Positions 11,745 to 22,229 of a DNA stretch of 64,000 nucleotides are shown here, piece after piece. The translations under genes and the position numbers were made by a program. The number at the start of each line of letters is the position of its first letter. The stretch's first letter is position 1. Below the pieces are notes generated by a model. It had not been told where the DNA came from. It searched no databases and worked only from the letters and a program-made list of their open reading frames with translations. The stretch is from Nephrocerus scutellatus (Eukaryota; Arthropoda; Insecta; Diptera; Pipunculidae), in NCBI GenBank assembly GCA_947095585.1, contig OX352761.1:64184882-64248881 (forward strand). Direction: 5' to 3'.

Positions 11745-12062
11745 AGTTAACACAGATTACGCTGATGAAGCGACTCAGCGCATTCCTACTCAATCACGAG
11801 CAACGATGCAACGATTTCATCATAACACGCTCCAGCGACAGGTTGCTGACGAGTCGTCTGGAGCTCATCCGACACCGCAGACATTCCGACTCTGCACTAC
11901 AGCGTGGGCTGCACTACAGCGTGGGAAACACAGCACAACCTAGGTGATAAGTTTATGTTCTTTTAGATTATAAGTTAGTTTTTTTTTCTTGAAGAATAAA
12001 GAGGTACTTCCTCACTAAAAAAGTATTTTTTTTTAACAATTAAACTTGTTCTAATTTAATTT
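11745..12062 (+). repeat. 3' LTR of gypsy-like provirus
   Basis: Starts AGTTAACAC directly after the polypurine tract AAAGTGTGGAGG (11733-11744), ends CTAATTTAATT. Its second half repeats the 5' LTR almost base for base. A polyadenylation-type AATAAA occurs at about 11995. Confidence 0.8.
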
Positions 12063-12065
12063 AAA

Positions 12066-12481
12066 TGCAGATATTACGAAATAGTTATATCAGTAGGAGA
12101 GTAATTCTAAGGCGACCGTCAAGTGGCTCGACTGCAGAAGGGACATAAATGACTGTGCTACGAATATATGCTTGCACTTGTATCTGTGTATTGAACCCTT
12201 GTTCATGCACACGATGCTGTCGTTCCATTAGTGGATCGCAACCAATCATATTGGTTGGTCGATCCATCCAAAATATTATAAAAGACCACTGCTACGATTA
12301 CTAAGGACGGCAGTTGAACTTAAACACTAATCCAATAAGATAAAGATAATCCAAACAAGTAAATAAAAAACAAAACAATATATATAATACTATACTAAAA
12401 TTTAGTGTTATTTATTCTCATTCAACTCGCCCGCACACTCCCTCTTCTCCTACGGGAAAGCACGGGGACTAGTGCGTAACA
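12066..12481 (+). repeat. Family A 5' LTR
   Basis: Lies between the 3' end of the previous provirus and a clear primer-binding site. Begins TGCAGATA (approximate) and ends GTAACA. Contains a TATA box TATAAAAG at 12277-12284 and AATAAA-like signals around 12360. No second copy exists in the window, so the left edge is inferred. Confidence 0.55.
12277..12284 (+). promoter_or_regulatory. TATA box in family A LTR
   Basis: TATAAAAG about 30 bases upstream of a GCAGTTG initiator-like site, the expected arrangement of an LTR promoter. Confidence 0.5.
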
Positions 12482-12485
12482 AAAT

Positions 12486-12502
12486 TGGTGGCAGCGGTGG
12501 GA
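12486..12502 (+). other. Primer-binding site, tRNA-Leu
   Basis: TGGTGGCAGCGGTGGGA is the exact complement of the 3' end of insect tRNA-Leu(AAG) with CCA as I know that sequence. Several gypsy lineages such as mdg3 and blastopia use tRNA-Leu. Confidence 0.75.
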
Positions 12503-13071
12503 TTATCTACCGAAAAAAAATAAAAATTTTTAAAATTCCATAATTAAAAGCTGGTGAAATACACCAAATAAGGAATTGAAAATCTTGGTGGGATTCTTGC
12601 AAAATAAAAGATTGTAAGTAATCAAAAAAAAAATAGTAAAATAATACAAGGCATACAACTCGGCTACAACAGAGGAGTTAAAAAACAGGTGATTTCTTAA
12701 CAAAGCGTTGAACCCGGCTATAACAGGGGAAGTTAAAAGTGAAGTGACGTTACAAAGGTTAAGTTACACCAAAAAATAAATTTTTTTTTAATAAGTGATA
12801 AAATTGGTTTGTTTAAAAATTGACTGATTGTGTGCAATAAACATTTAAAAAAAACAAACAAGTTGATAAACAGCACCCGCCAAACTAGGTGGCGGACAGC
12901 AGGACCATCAACATCAGCATCATCATCATCATCATCAGCATCAGCAGCATCAGAATTAGCTTAGCACCATCATTAATACAAATTTAATTCAGGGTAAATA
13001 CAAAAAAATTATTATATAAAATTATTATTTAAAAAAAAACACAAAATCAATAATTTTCTTTTATTCGTATA
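12503..13071 (+). other. Family A leader with CAT microsatellite
   Basis: Untranslated leader with an imperfect repeat of about 70 bp (GGCTACAACAG..GAGTTAA at 12660 and GGCTATAACAGGG at 12715) and a CAT/CAG-rich run at about 12906-12955. No ORF of note. Confidence 0.5.
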
Positions 13072-13866
13072 TCTATCTATATATATAAAAATGAATTGCC
13101 ACATGTTTGACTGATCATCACTTGAGAACGGCTCGACCGATTTGGCTGATTTTGTTTTTATTGTGTTCGTAGTTATAAGGACAAGGTTTGTATGAAAAAT
13201 GTTTTGAAAAGTCCACCGGAAAAGTCGGAAAGTTTGGGAAATTCGGATAGTGTTTTTGTATGAAAATCTCAATAAAAAAAAATTTAATTTGACTTTTCTG
13301 CTGTCACATGTTTTCATAACAACAATAAATTGAAATAAAAAAATACATTGAAAATTTTTTAAATTTTTATGGGTTTTTTATTTATTCTTTTTAAAAACTA
13401 TTATTTAACTTGACTTGAACTCTGTTTGTCTGTATTTTCGACTACTTTGATTACATTTACTTTTTCAAAAACAAATTACCTGCTATTACTGGGAAAGCCC
13501 TTTGAAAGACTACCAGGATGACCTTTTAAGTGATATACTGAAAACTGGAAAACCGCGTAAATTCTTAATTATGGTAAAAAAAAATAAAAGGACAGGAAAA
13601 CATCAATGAAAACAGTAAAGCCTTAGGGCAATTTCGTTACAGGCATTCATTCGATTTCGATAGATCGCGAACACTGAATATTTGCTATTAATACAAAGGT
13701 CAAAAACTAAATCAGTCCTTCAGCTTTTGAAAACTACAGTGACAGTTTATAAATAAATACATCAAATCTTAATATATTGCAAAAAAATAATTAAATTTTA
13801 AACGACATTTCAGTGTGTTGCTAAAATTCAATAGATTTCAGTTCGTGGTGTCTTTCTTTGGAAAAA

Positions 13867-14380
13867 ATGCCACCAGTGAGGCATCGAAATATCGGTTGGC
13901 GTACGCGCAACGCAAGGTAAGTACATGATCGTCGAGTCAATGAGACTGACGAAGAGCGAAGACAGCTCTTCCATTCCTCTTCTCACAAGCGCGTTCCATT
14001 ATGACTCCGGAACAACGGATCCAGTCGAGTTCGACTCGCTCTTTTGGAACTAACGCACAAAATAACTTGGAACGTCGACAAAACAGACGGCCAAACGTGA
14101 CAAGTCGAAATGAATGTTTGGCGTTCAGATACGATCCAACAGTCGATTACGCCGCGGATGTATCGGTCGACTTCGGAACAATGAGCACTGTTTGTCAACA
14201 TTGCAATGCTTTAAGGTTTCGACACGAACCGCCAGGATTATGTTGTGCGAACGGAAAGGTCAAATTACCACAATTGACACCGCCACCAGAGTCACTGGCA
14301 TTATTGCTTTCTGGCCAAGAACTTCAATCGAAGCATCTCTTGAAGAACATACAAAAGAACAACAGTTCCAAATGACATAA
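13867..14380 (+). pseudogene. Helitron Rep/helicase N-terminal part
   Basis: The ATG at 13867 begins MPPVRHRNIGWRTRNAR. The frame shifts, and 14001-14375 carries the typical N-terminal cysteine-rich block of Helitron proteins: CQHCNALRFRHEPPGLCC followed by GKVKLPQLTPPPESL. This zinc-finger-like region precedes the Helitron-like N domain in autonomous copies. Truncated by a stop at 14376. Confidence 0.8.
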
Positions 14381-14499
14381 TTTGGGTCGAATATTATTGA
14401 AGAACGAGGTTTAAACCCAACTTTTGAGGTAAATTCTATTTACACATCAAAAACATATCACACATACAAACATAAACGATTCACTACGTTTCACCGAGG

Positions 14500-15420
14500 C
14501 TCATAAATCAAGAATTTACTCTTCAAATGTACAGATTCAAGGACAAATTCACCATCGTGCAGGAGCATTGTTGCCGACAGTGAATGCTGATCACAAATTT
14601 CTTTAAATTTACTTCCTTGGAAATTCTGATGACGAAATCAATTAGCGTTGTGCCATCAGTCGTGTTAAAAACGACAGAATATTGCGCAACTGCAACATCT
14701 CTTACATGAACACAATCAATAGAAATTATGCCTTCGGATAATCACAAAATAGTGATCAGAGCAGGCAAAAGACCAGCAGGCGAACATGAAAGACGCTTCA
14801 ATGCACCGACGTTGAATGAAATTGCTATTGTGGTTGTTGGCGAGAATTTGGAGTCTCGCGACATTTTGGTTGGACGGAGTGATGGTGATAACCTTCAGCG
14901 TATCTGCGAAACCCATCGTTCGCATGATGCAGTACAATACCCGCTGATATTTTGCTGAGGAGAGGATGGATATCATTTCTTGATCAAGATGATTAATCCA
15001 TTAACCAGTCCGTAGCAATGTTTTTAATCGTTTTTCAATTCGATTCCTGACAAAAGTTCATTATTCATTTACAAGTCAAGAAACAAACAGAAAGGTCAGC
15101 TCGATAAACTTTTATGCCTACCGTTTGATGATTCGTCGAAACGAGGACAATCACATATTGAAATACCGCAGATTGTTTCATCAGTTCGCTGTTAATATGT
15201 ATGTCAAAATCGAAACGGAACGTCTGACATATATACGTTTTAATAAAAAAAATTGCTTACAGAAGAATACATTCATCTGCGTGATGCCATGAATGTAGAT
15301 GGAAATGCAAACAATGTCGGCCGACTTACAATTTTGCCAGCGACGTGTGTTGAAAGCCCAAGGCACATGTACGAATACGCCCAAGATACGATGACCTACG
15401 TGCGTCGATCGATTCCATTA
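14500..15420 (+). pseudogene. Helitron Rep domain remnants
   Basis: Fragments of the Helitron-like N/Rep region: DNHKIVIRAGKRPAGEHERRF, RRFNAPTLNEIAIVV, QRICETHRSHDAVQYPL (14728-14958), then YHLMIR-type and LFHQFAVNMYVKIETERL (about 15120-15240), and AMNVDGNANNVGRLTILPA..ESPRHMYEYAQD (15253-15400). The same blocks occur at 50449-51300 in Helitron 2. Stops and a deletion remove the HUH nickase motifs here. Confidence 0.78.
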
Positions 15421-15467
15421 CCTAATCAGATGAATTCGTCAATTATGCAATTGAATTCCTAAATTCA

Positions 15468-15914
15468 TTGGATTTGACAGGAACGCCACCGCACAATTTG
15501 CAGCTCAAGTTCGGCTCGGTAATAATCATGTTACGCAATCTGAACCAACCGAAAATATGCAATGGAACAAGACTCGCTGTTAAGAAGCTGATGATCAACG
15601 TAATTGAAGCAACGATAATAATCGGAAAGTTTAAAGGCGAGGATGTTCTGATTCCAAGAATACCACTGATTTCAACGGACTTCCCATTTCATTTTGAGCG
15701 TTTGCAGTTTCCGGTTCGCCTTGCATTCGCAATGACAATTAATAAATCGCAAGGCCAACCGTTGGAAATGTGTGGAATAAACCTTGAGTTGCCGTGTTTT
15801 TCCCATGGGCAGTTGTACGTGTCGTGCTCGAGAGTTGGTAAACCATCGTCGCTATTCGTTTTCTCACCGGACGGAAAGACAAAAAATATCGTTCATCACC
15901 AAGCGTTGCAATAA
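15468..15914 (+). pseudogene. Helitron Pif1-like helicase C-terminus
   Basis: Open for 148 codons: [27 protein letters not shown], then [11 protein letters not shown], the conserved motif V/VI region of Pif1-type helicases, and [20 protein letters not shown]. This is the last part of the Helitron RepHel protein and ends 170 bp before the element's 3' hairpin. Walker A and B are absent, so no ATPase activity is possible. Confidence 0.85.
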
Positions 15915-16081
15915 AGATTCGGCTGGATGAATCCTTTCTCGACGAACTGACTGACTGACAGACAACACACAGCCTAAACCACTGGAGCTAAAAATAAAAT
16001 AAATATATTTTAACACTAAGCTCACTTCTCATTTTCCTCAAAAGTAAATTGCACCCGTGCGAAGCTGGGGCGGGTCGCTAG

Positions 16082-16792
16082 TATATTATAAAATTCTGTG
16101 CATGAGTGGGTATACGTGTTTTTTCGCGAGTAAAATCATAAACAAAAAAAAACAACCCATAAAAATTAAAATTTTTCGTGTAAATTCTCTAATTGATACA
16201 CAAAGTGCAAAGGGAGCCAGCCCCTTTAAATTTTTTACAAAAAGCGTTGTCAATAGAAAATCGGGTATTCTTTTTATGAAATTTGTATGGGTACCCCGGA
16301 GCCCGATCACTCTCAAGTATTTACAAAAATTGTTCCCCAACGGAGATACACATGCGTATAAAATTTGAAGAAAATTAGAATTTTTTTTAATAAAATTTGT
16401 ATGGGTGCCCCCCGACCCCGGGGCCTGATCACTTCAAAATTTTTACAAAAGGTGTTTTCCATTGGAGATCTACATGTGTATAAAATTTGAAGAAAATCGG
16501 GTACTTCTTTTTTTAATATTTTTGGGTGCCCCCCGACACCAGGGCCCGATCACTTCAAATTTTTTACAAAGAGTGTTTTCCATTGGAGATACACATATGT
16601 ATAAAATTTGAAGAAAATCGGGTACTTTTTGTAAAATATTTGTATGGGAGCCCCCCGACCCCGCTGCCCGAGGGGCCTAAAATAATAGAAAGTGTTGTCA
16701 TCGGAGTTACACATGTGTGCAAAATTTCAATAAAATCGGGCTTTAGGAAGTGGGTTAAATATTGATCACAAGATTTGGTGTCCAGCCAGCCA

Positions 16793-16823
<31 letters not shown>

Positions 16824-16850
16824 ACGGGCAAGTGAAGTTAATATAGATAA
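16082..16850 (+). repeat. Unclassified repeat R1 (about 120-bp tandem subunits)
   Basis: Four degenerate subunits of about 120 bp share TGTATGGGTGCC.CCCGACC, ATCACTTCAAATTTTT, TTTCCATTGGAGAT and TATAAAATTTGAAGAAAAT (the last motif starts at 16357, 16479, 16600 and a variant at 16718). It ends in a CCAG run and CACGGGCAAGTGAAGTTAATATAG. Close copies lie at about 54186-54640, 55765-56215 and 57165-57568, with the same end CACGGGCACGCGAAGTTAATATAG. No coding frame, LTR or clear inverted ends. Confidence 0.7.
16782..16823 (+). repeat. (CCAG)n microsatellite
   Basis: About ten CCAG units with one TCAG interruption, at the right end of repeat R1. The R1 copies at 54.6, 56.2 and 57.5 kb have only two CCAG-like units there, so this one has expanded in place. 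Confidence 0.9.
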
Positions 16851-16979
16851 TTTAAAAAGGTTTTCGTTACGTTCCAAGATGCAAAAAGTATTTTTTCCCC
16901 TCTCTCCACCTTTCATGATTAGAAAAAAAATATTTTTTAATTTTTCAAAATTTTTACACGCGAACAAGCCAAAAGAGTT

Positions 16980-18120
16980 CGTCTGTTTGAGGAACTACCA
17001 TTTCACTTCCACCCCTATTCTATCAAAAAATTCGAAATTCCTACAGACGCGGAGGTAAAAATTAGTTTAAGCGATGCGATTTATCGTGTTCCTGAGTTTG
17101 ATGGAACACCGGGAAAATTAAATAAGTAAATTGCGTGTGGAAACATCCTGTTTGCATCGACTAAGTCGAATACAGATGCACAAGTGTTTCTTGAAATAGG
17201 AAAAACAAAGTTGCAGGGTCCCGCGTTTGAATTAATACAGTATCAGACAATTTTGAAATGGTCTGATCTTATTAAGGAATTAGAAAAAAAATTTAAGGAT
17301 GAACGTTCACGAAGCTCAATACAAGGAGATTTATCTAAGGCAAAACAAAACCTTAGAGAATCTGTGAAAGAATTCGGGGACAGAATATGTAATTTGCTAA
17401 GTGCATTAAATTCGGCAACTTATGCAAATATCAGTGATACTAGCGTTCGGGCCCGTGAAAGAGAACGAGCGGCTAGCGATCAACGCATTCGAAGATGGCT
17501 TACGAAGTCATGACCTCAGGATCCTAATTAAAGCACGAGGAGAAACGGACTTAAAGCAAAGCACTTTGCTAATGAACAATCGTCGCGGATAGAACCACAC
17601 TTCCAAATGATTCGAGGTTTCAGTAGACCAAGGGAGCAAACTTTTTGCACGGTATGTAAAAGGTATCTCAACGACATGTTACCGGAACAATTCACTGCCA
17701 AATTTCGTCCCGAAAGAAATAAAACTAGAAGTACAATACCTGGTGTGCTCGTACTGTAATAAGCGATTAAGGAACGAAGGACAAAGCAACCTACATCCAC
17801 AAACTAACACTTCGAGAAATCAAGGACGATACGAAAACAACCACCTCACACATAACAGGCAACACCAACCTCGATATCAAAATCCTTTCAGAGGACCACC
17901 CACAAACACAGCGGTAAACCAGCAAAATCATAGAAGCAGAACTCGTCAAGCCAATCAAGGTCAGGGAAACGAATTTCCCAGGGAAACGAAAACGGACACG
18001 TTCACCTGATTGGGTCAGACAGCAGCAGTACTCCACCAATAAATGTTTTAACAAATGAAACAATTTTAAATAAAATAAATATATCTTTTTTAAATACAAC
18101 AGAACCAACCTTTTTGACCC
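16980..18120 (+). pseudogene. gag of family A
   Basis: Gag capsid remnants: VPEFDGTPGKLNK at about 17090 (typical capsid start), then 17184-17513 with DAQVFLEIGKTKLQGPAFEL, WSDLIKELEKKFKDERS and SKAKQNLRESVKEFGDRI, followed by frame changes at about 17513-17600 (LTKS then RGLKAKHFANEQSSRIEPH). A Cys pair (FCTVCKRYL) and an Asn/Gln/Pro-rich basic tail follow (17743-18009). Several stops interrupt it. Resembles Gag of mdg3/blastopia-type gypsy elements, consistent with the tRNA-Leu primer site. Confidence 0.72.
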
Positions 18121-18124
18121 TTCT

Positions 18125-18352
18125 AACAAAATATACAATGTACTCCTTATAGATACAGGAGCAGAAATAAGCCTCCTCAAGCGCCAAAATATTTTAGGAA
18201 TTAACACAAATTTGATAAATAACATAGACTGCCAGATTACCACTATTGCAGGAAACACGATTTCCACCCACGGGTCGTTAGTTGGTAAGTTTGACGGCAA
18301 TGGTATAAAAACGATGGTAACGATTTCCTCAACGATTATCAAGGGGAAATAA
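18125..18352 (+). pseudogene. Protease of family A
   Basis: Reads YNVLLIDTGAEISLLK, the aspartic protease active site (Asp-Thr-Gly), followed by TTIAGNTISTHGS and KTMVTIS before a TAA at about 18348. The second conserved motif (ILG-D) is not visible. It is followed directly by the 69-bp repeat array. Confidence 0.72.
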
Positions 18353-18391
18353 GTTATATAAACAGAGAGCTTTTACTCGAAATTCTACAAA

Positions 18392-18850
18392 AAAGTTCAG
18401 CAAACTGTAAGACTGAATATATAAAAGAAAATTTAGCAAACTGTAAGACTACGCTAAAAATAGCCTAGCAAAGAGTAAGACTAACCATTTAGAAGAAAAT
18501 GCAGCAAACAGTAAGACTACGCCAAAAGGTAGCCTAGCAAAGAGTAAGACTGACCATACAAAAGAAAATTTAGAAAGCAGTAAGACTATGCTCAAAAATA
18601 GCCTAGCAAAGAGTAAGACTAACCATTTAGAAGAAAATGCAGCAAACAGTAAGACTACGCCAAAAAGTAGCCTAGCAAAGAGTAAGACTGACCATACAAA
18701 AGAAAATTTAGAAAGCAGTAAGACTACGACCAAAGTTATCCTAGCAGAGAGTAAGACTAAATATTTAGAAGAAAATTCAGCAAATCGTAAGACTAAGTTA
18801 AAGGAGAGCTTAGCAAACCATAAGACTGAACATTTAAAAGTTAAAACTCA
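18392..18850 (+). repeat. 69-bp (23-codon) in-frame tandem repeat
   Basis: Units start with TAGCCTAGCAAAGAG or variants at 18461, 18530, 18599, 18668, 18737 and 18806, exactly 69 bases apart. Alternate units are more alike, giving a 138-bp higher-order period. Each unit encodes about 23 residues around two Ser-Lys-Thr motifs (LAKSKT and SKTT). Less perfect units extend left to about 18392. Confidence 0.92.
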
Positions 18851-19150
18851 ATATAAACCCGAAAATGAACAAAATATATTTATAATAGAACCAAGATGCG
18901 AGAAAGCAATACAAATACCATTTCCAACCAATAGAAACATCGTAATAAGAAAAAATGAAATTCAACCCGGAGTAGACGTAGCAGCCACAGCTGTAAAATC
19001 ATCAGGAAATAAGGTACAAATAATGGTTTTAAATAGCAATGATGAAGAAATGCGTTTGCATAATGACGACTGGAAACTGGAATGGGATAAGTTAGAGGAC
19101 TTTGAGATGAATACATCTAAAGATCCTGTAAAACATAGATTATATAAATT
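18588..19150 (+). pseudogene. Family A protease-RT linker with SKT repeats
   Basis: Open frame whose first 85 residues are 23-residue repeats rich in Lys, Ser and Thr. The rest (IFIIEPRCEKAIQIPFPTNR, EIQPGVDVAATAVKSSGN, HNDDWKLEW) matches the beta-rich region between protease and RT in mdg3/blastopia-like polyproteins. The frame stays open to 19238, but the last residues read into RTE 5' sequence. The RT that should follow starts at 35393, on the far side of the RTE insertion, with an intervening piece missing. Confidence 0.65.
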
Positions 19151-19331
19151 AGAATCCACTCGGCGGTCATCCATCAGTAGAAATAGGGGGAATAACACAG
19201 AATGCTCTAGAATTGCATGTGGCCGTAACTATCTCTGACTGGTGGAAGATCAAACCTCCACGTGGTGGCCGCTGGTAATTTTCCTCCAATGCAGGAAAAG
19301 CTGAATGATCGGGCTAGTCCCTTCAAAGTAA

Positions 19332-20708
19332 GGTTGGCGCGAGGCCAATAACCTCGCCTGTAAAAAAATTATTACTACGGAACCCAAACTCAGCCTCGGA
19401 TACACTGTTGAACGACGACGACCACGGCTACGAAAACGGCTAAACGATTTAAGAATTTTCTCATGGAACGTACGCTCACTGTATAGAGCACGAGCTGTAC
19501 AGCAGCTAGCCGATACCCTGTCCAAACATAATGCTGACTTAACAGCAATTCAGGAGATGCGGTGGACAGGGAATGAGGTCTTACAAAAATCAGAATATGA
19601 CATATATTACAGCTGTCATGCAAGACATCATGTGCTCGGGGTGGGGTTTCTAGACAGCAAAAGAATGAAACCCACCGTTATCGGCTTTAATGCAGTAAAT
19701 GAACGGCTATGCACCCTTCGCGTGCAGGGCAAATTTAAAAACATAAGCCTCATAAACGTTCACGCACCTACAGAGGATTCCCCAGATGATGAAAAAGAAG
19801 AATTCTTTGAATCAGTCGAACGGGAACTCCATGCCTGCCCTCAGTATGATGTAAAAATCATTCTGGGGGATATGAATGCTAAAATAGGTAGGGAGCCAGT
19901 ATTCAGGCAGTACATTGGCACCCATAGCTTACACGAGAACACTAATGACAATGGACAACGAGTCATAAAGATGGCAGCAAGCAATAATTTGGTCGTTGTG
20001 AGTACAAGGTTTGCGCGTAAAAATATCCACAAAGCCACCTGGGTATCTCCTGATGAAGCCACTCGCAACCAGATAGACCACGTGTTGATAGACCGCCGCC
20101 ACAACCCAAACCTGATGACGGCACGAACGTACCGAGGTTCCAACGTCAACTCGGACCACTATCTTGTTGGTATGGTGCTCCGAGCACGGATTGCATCATC
20201 ACGGAAGACTGCATCCGCGAATCAGATTCGAGTTAACACGGCTGCCCTTCGCAATGAAGAGACCAGAAACAACTACGGTCAAGCGATAGGACTCGCCCTA
20301 AATGCAGGGAGAGTAAGTCCTGGGGCTGAGATGTCGGGTGTAGAAGAGAAATGGACACGCCTTAAGAATACTGTCATTAGTACTGCTGACTCCATTTTAG
20401 GCAGTAGTCGTAGAGATCGAAACGACTGGTTCGATGAAGAATGTAAGCTAGCGGCTGAACGTAAGAATGTTGCGTACCGAGCAATGCAACAATCTCATAG
20501 AACGCGGGCACGCGAAGATGAATATAAAGAGCTCAGAAGATATGAAAAAACAGTTCACCGGCGAAAGAAAGCAGCCTGGGAGAAGAATCTCGTCCGTGAA
20601 CTGGAACAGTACAGAAAGCAAGGACCGCACCTGGCGCGGAAGTTCTACCAAAGAGTCCGCGGTATGACGCGCGTTGCACATACTGCAAGGACAAAGAGGG
20701 TAATCTGA
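19332..20708 (+). pseudogene. RTE apurinic-like endonuclease
   Basis: Frame open from 19332 to 20708. Domain motifs: RIFSWNVRSLYR, LTAIQEMRWTG, INVHAPTEDS, ILGDMNAKIG, TWVSPDEATRNQIDHVLIDRR and SDHYLVGM, the full exonuclease-endonuclease-phosphatase fold, followed by a basic helical spacer (about 20400-20650). Insect gene sets often label such proteins craniofacial development protein 2-like. No upstream ATG is seen in this frame and a shift near 20690 (inside CKDKEGNL) separates it from RT. The catalytic Glu, Asp and His motifs are present. Confidence 0.85.
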
Positions 20709-21025
20709 TCGCCGATCTTAAAGGCATCTTAGAGCGATGGGAAGAGCACTTTCATGAGTTGCTAAATGGCCAGCTAACTGAGGAATTGGAGGCTCCACCA
20801 ATGACCGAAGATCATACTATGCTGCCGCCACCAAGCATAGTCGAAGTTAGCAGAGCGATAAATCGGCTCAAAAATAATAAGGCCCCGGGATCTGATGGGA
20901 TCCCAGCGGAACTGATAAAAATAGGAGTCCCCACATTACACCAAGCAATTCATGAAATAATAGTGCAAGTATGGGAAGAAGAAGTGAAGAAGAGAAGGGA
21001 AGAAGAAGCGGTATAACGTTGTTGA
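20709..21025 (+). pseudogene. RTE reverse transcriptase, N-terminal piece
   Basis: Continues the element in another frame: IADLKGILERWEEHFHELLN, then INRLKNNKAPGSDGIPAELI, the RT0/1 motif of non-LTR elements, and HEIIVQVWEEE. The next stretch is purine-rich (GAAGAAG) and appears to replace part of RT2a. It then runs into GTAC, where the Gag-protease LTR element is inserted. Confidence 0.85.
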
Positions 21026-21230
21026 GTACTGTGAGGAACAAAATTCTTGTGGCCGAATTTTGTTCACACAAAACATGCAATATACTTTTTACCAAATTCG
21101 GGTGCACCCTGTACCCACGCAGTGCAACCACCAAACGCATATAAAAACAAAACAGCCAAAACAGCATCACGCCACCGGATTGACCAATCACAGCGCAGCA
21201 CGCTATTTAGAATTTTTGCTGCGCAAAAAG

Positions 21231-21257
21231 GTATAAAAAGGAGGGCATGCAGTCAGT
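21231..21257 (+). promoter_or_regulatory. LTR core promoter (TATA and initiator)
   Basis: GTATAAAAAG at 21231-21240 followed about 23 bases on by TCAGTCGC, an arthropod initiator-like TCAGT. The same core is at about 25907-25933 in the 3' LTR. The two LTR differences I noticed fall between these elements. Confidence 0.6.
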
Positions 21258-21348
21258 CGCTCTCTTACTCTTAGTCTGCTTCCTGTGGAGTTCGGATCAC
21301 GTGGTGGTAAGTCATTTTTAATTAGTTCATTTAATTCACTGACTATCG

Positions 21349-22216
21349 CTGCCGACGTCTTTCTCTGCTTTCGTCATTCGTACGACGCAACATAACTGTG
21401 TGGCTCCCCTACGGGTTGTTGCGCTGGTACATCCAGCATATCGCTGCCGACGTCTTTCACTGCTTTCGTCATTCGTACGACGCAACATCACTGTGTGGCT
21501 CCCCTACGGGTTGTTGCGCTGGTACATCCAGCATATCGCTGCCGACGTCTTTCTCTGCTTTCGTCATTCGTACGACGCAACATCACTGTGTGGCTCCCCT
21601 ACGGGTTGTTGCGCTGGTACATCCAGCAGATCGCTGCCGACGTCTTTCTCTGCTTTCGTCATTCGTACGACGCAAGCAACATCACTGTGTGGCTCCCCTA
21701 CGGGTTGTTGCGCTGGTACATCAAGCAGATCGCTGCCGACGTCTTTCTCTGCTTTCGTCATTCGTACGACGCAAGCAACATAACTGTGTGGCTCCCCTAC
21801 GGGTTGTTGCGCTGGTACATCCAGCAGATCGCTGCCGACGTCTTTCTCTGCTTTCGTCATTCGTACGACGCAACATCACTGTGTGGCTCCCCTACGGGTT
21901 GTTGCGCTGGTACATCCAGCAGATCGCTGCCGACGTCTTTCACTGCTTTCGTCATTCGTACGACGCAACATCACTGTGTGGCTCCCCTACGGGTTGTTGC
22001 GCTGGTACATCCAGCAGATCGCTGCCGACGTCTTTCTCTGCTTTCGTCATTCGTACGACGCAACATCACTGTGTGGCTCCCCTACGGGTTGTTGCGCTGG
22101 TACATCCAGCATATCGCTTCCGACGTCTTTCTCTGCTTTCGTCATTCGTACGACGCAACATCACTGTGTGGCTCCCCTACGGGTTGTTGCGCTGGTACAT
22201 CCAGCAGATCGCTGCC
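21349..22216 (+). repeat. 95-bp tandem array in 5' LTR
   Basis: CTGTGTGGCTCCCC starts at 21396, 21491, 21586, 21685, 21784, 21879, 21974, 22069 and 22164: seven steps of 95 bp (two of 99 through an extra GCAA). About 9.5 copies, nearly identical. Because 95 is not a multiple of 3 and units lack stops in all three plus frames, long spurious ORFs of up to 294 codons run through it; these are not genes. Confidence 0.95.
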
Positions 22217-22229
22217 AACGTTCTCTCGC

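Larger units (their letters stand above)
5360..12062 (+). mobile_element. gypsy-like (errantivirus-type) provirus, degenerate
   Basis: LTR, tRNA-Lys-like primer site, gag, RT, RNase H, integrase, env, polypurine tract and LTR occur in the order of an env-bearing Ty3/gypsy insect retrovirus. The 3' LTR begins AGTTAACAC after a GTGGAGG purine tract, the terminal style of the gypsy group. The two LTRs agree well over their last 270 bp or so but the left one differs in its first part. Every ORF is disrupted and the protease is deleted. The left target duplication was not identified. Confidence 0.82.
13072..16081 (+). mobile_element. Helitron 1, internally deleted
   Basis: The left end has a TC start in ATCTATCTATATA followed by AAAATGAATTGCCAC. 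The right end has a short hairpin (ACCCG/CGGGT arms) closed by CGCTAG and a T, the classical Helitron 3' terminus without target duplication. It encodes three damaged parts of a Rep/helicase protein. About 3.0 kb against 5-6 kb for autonomous insect Helitrons, so most of the Rep catalytic core and the helicase N-terminus are missing. Confidence 0.85.

Noticed and set aside
12486..12502. A tRNA gene near 12.5 kb
   Set aside because: Only the 17 bases complementary to a tRNA 3' end are present; no cloverleaf. It is a primer-binding site.
16762..17058. ORF starting in the CCAG repeat (PASQPASQP..)
   Set aside because: Translation of a microsatellite running into unrelated DNA; no domain.
19557..20708. 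Host craniofacial development protein 2-like gene
   Set aside because: The endonuclease is followed by RTE RT, the RTE C-terminal block and a GAT tail; this annotation name is commonly applied to RTE elements.
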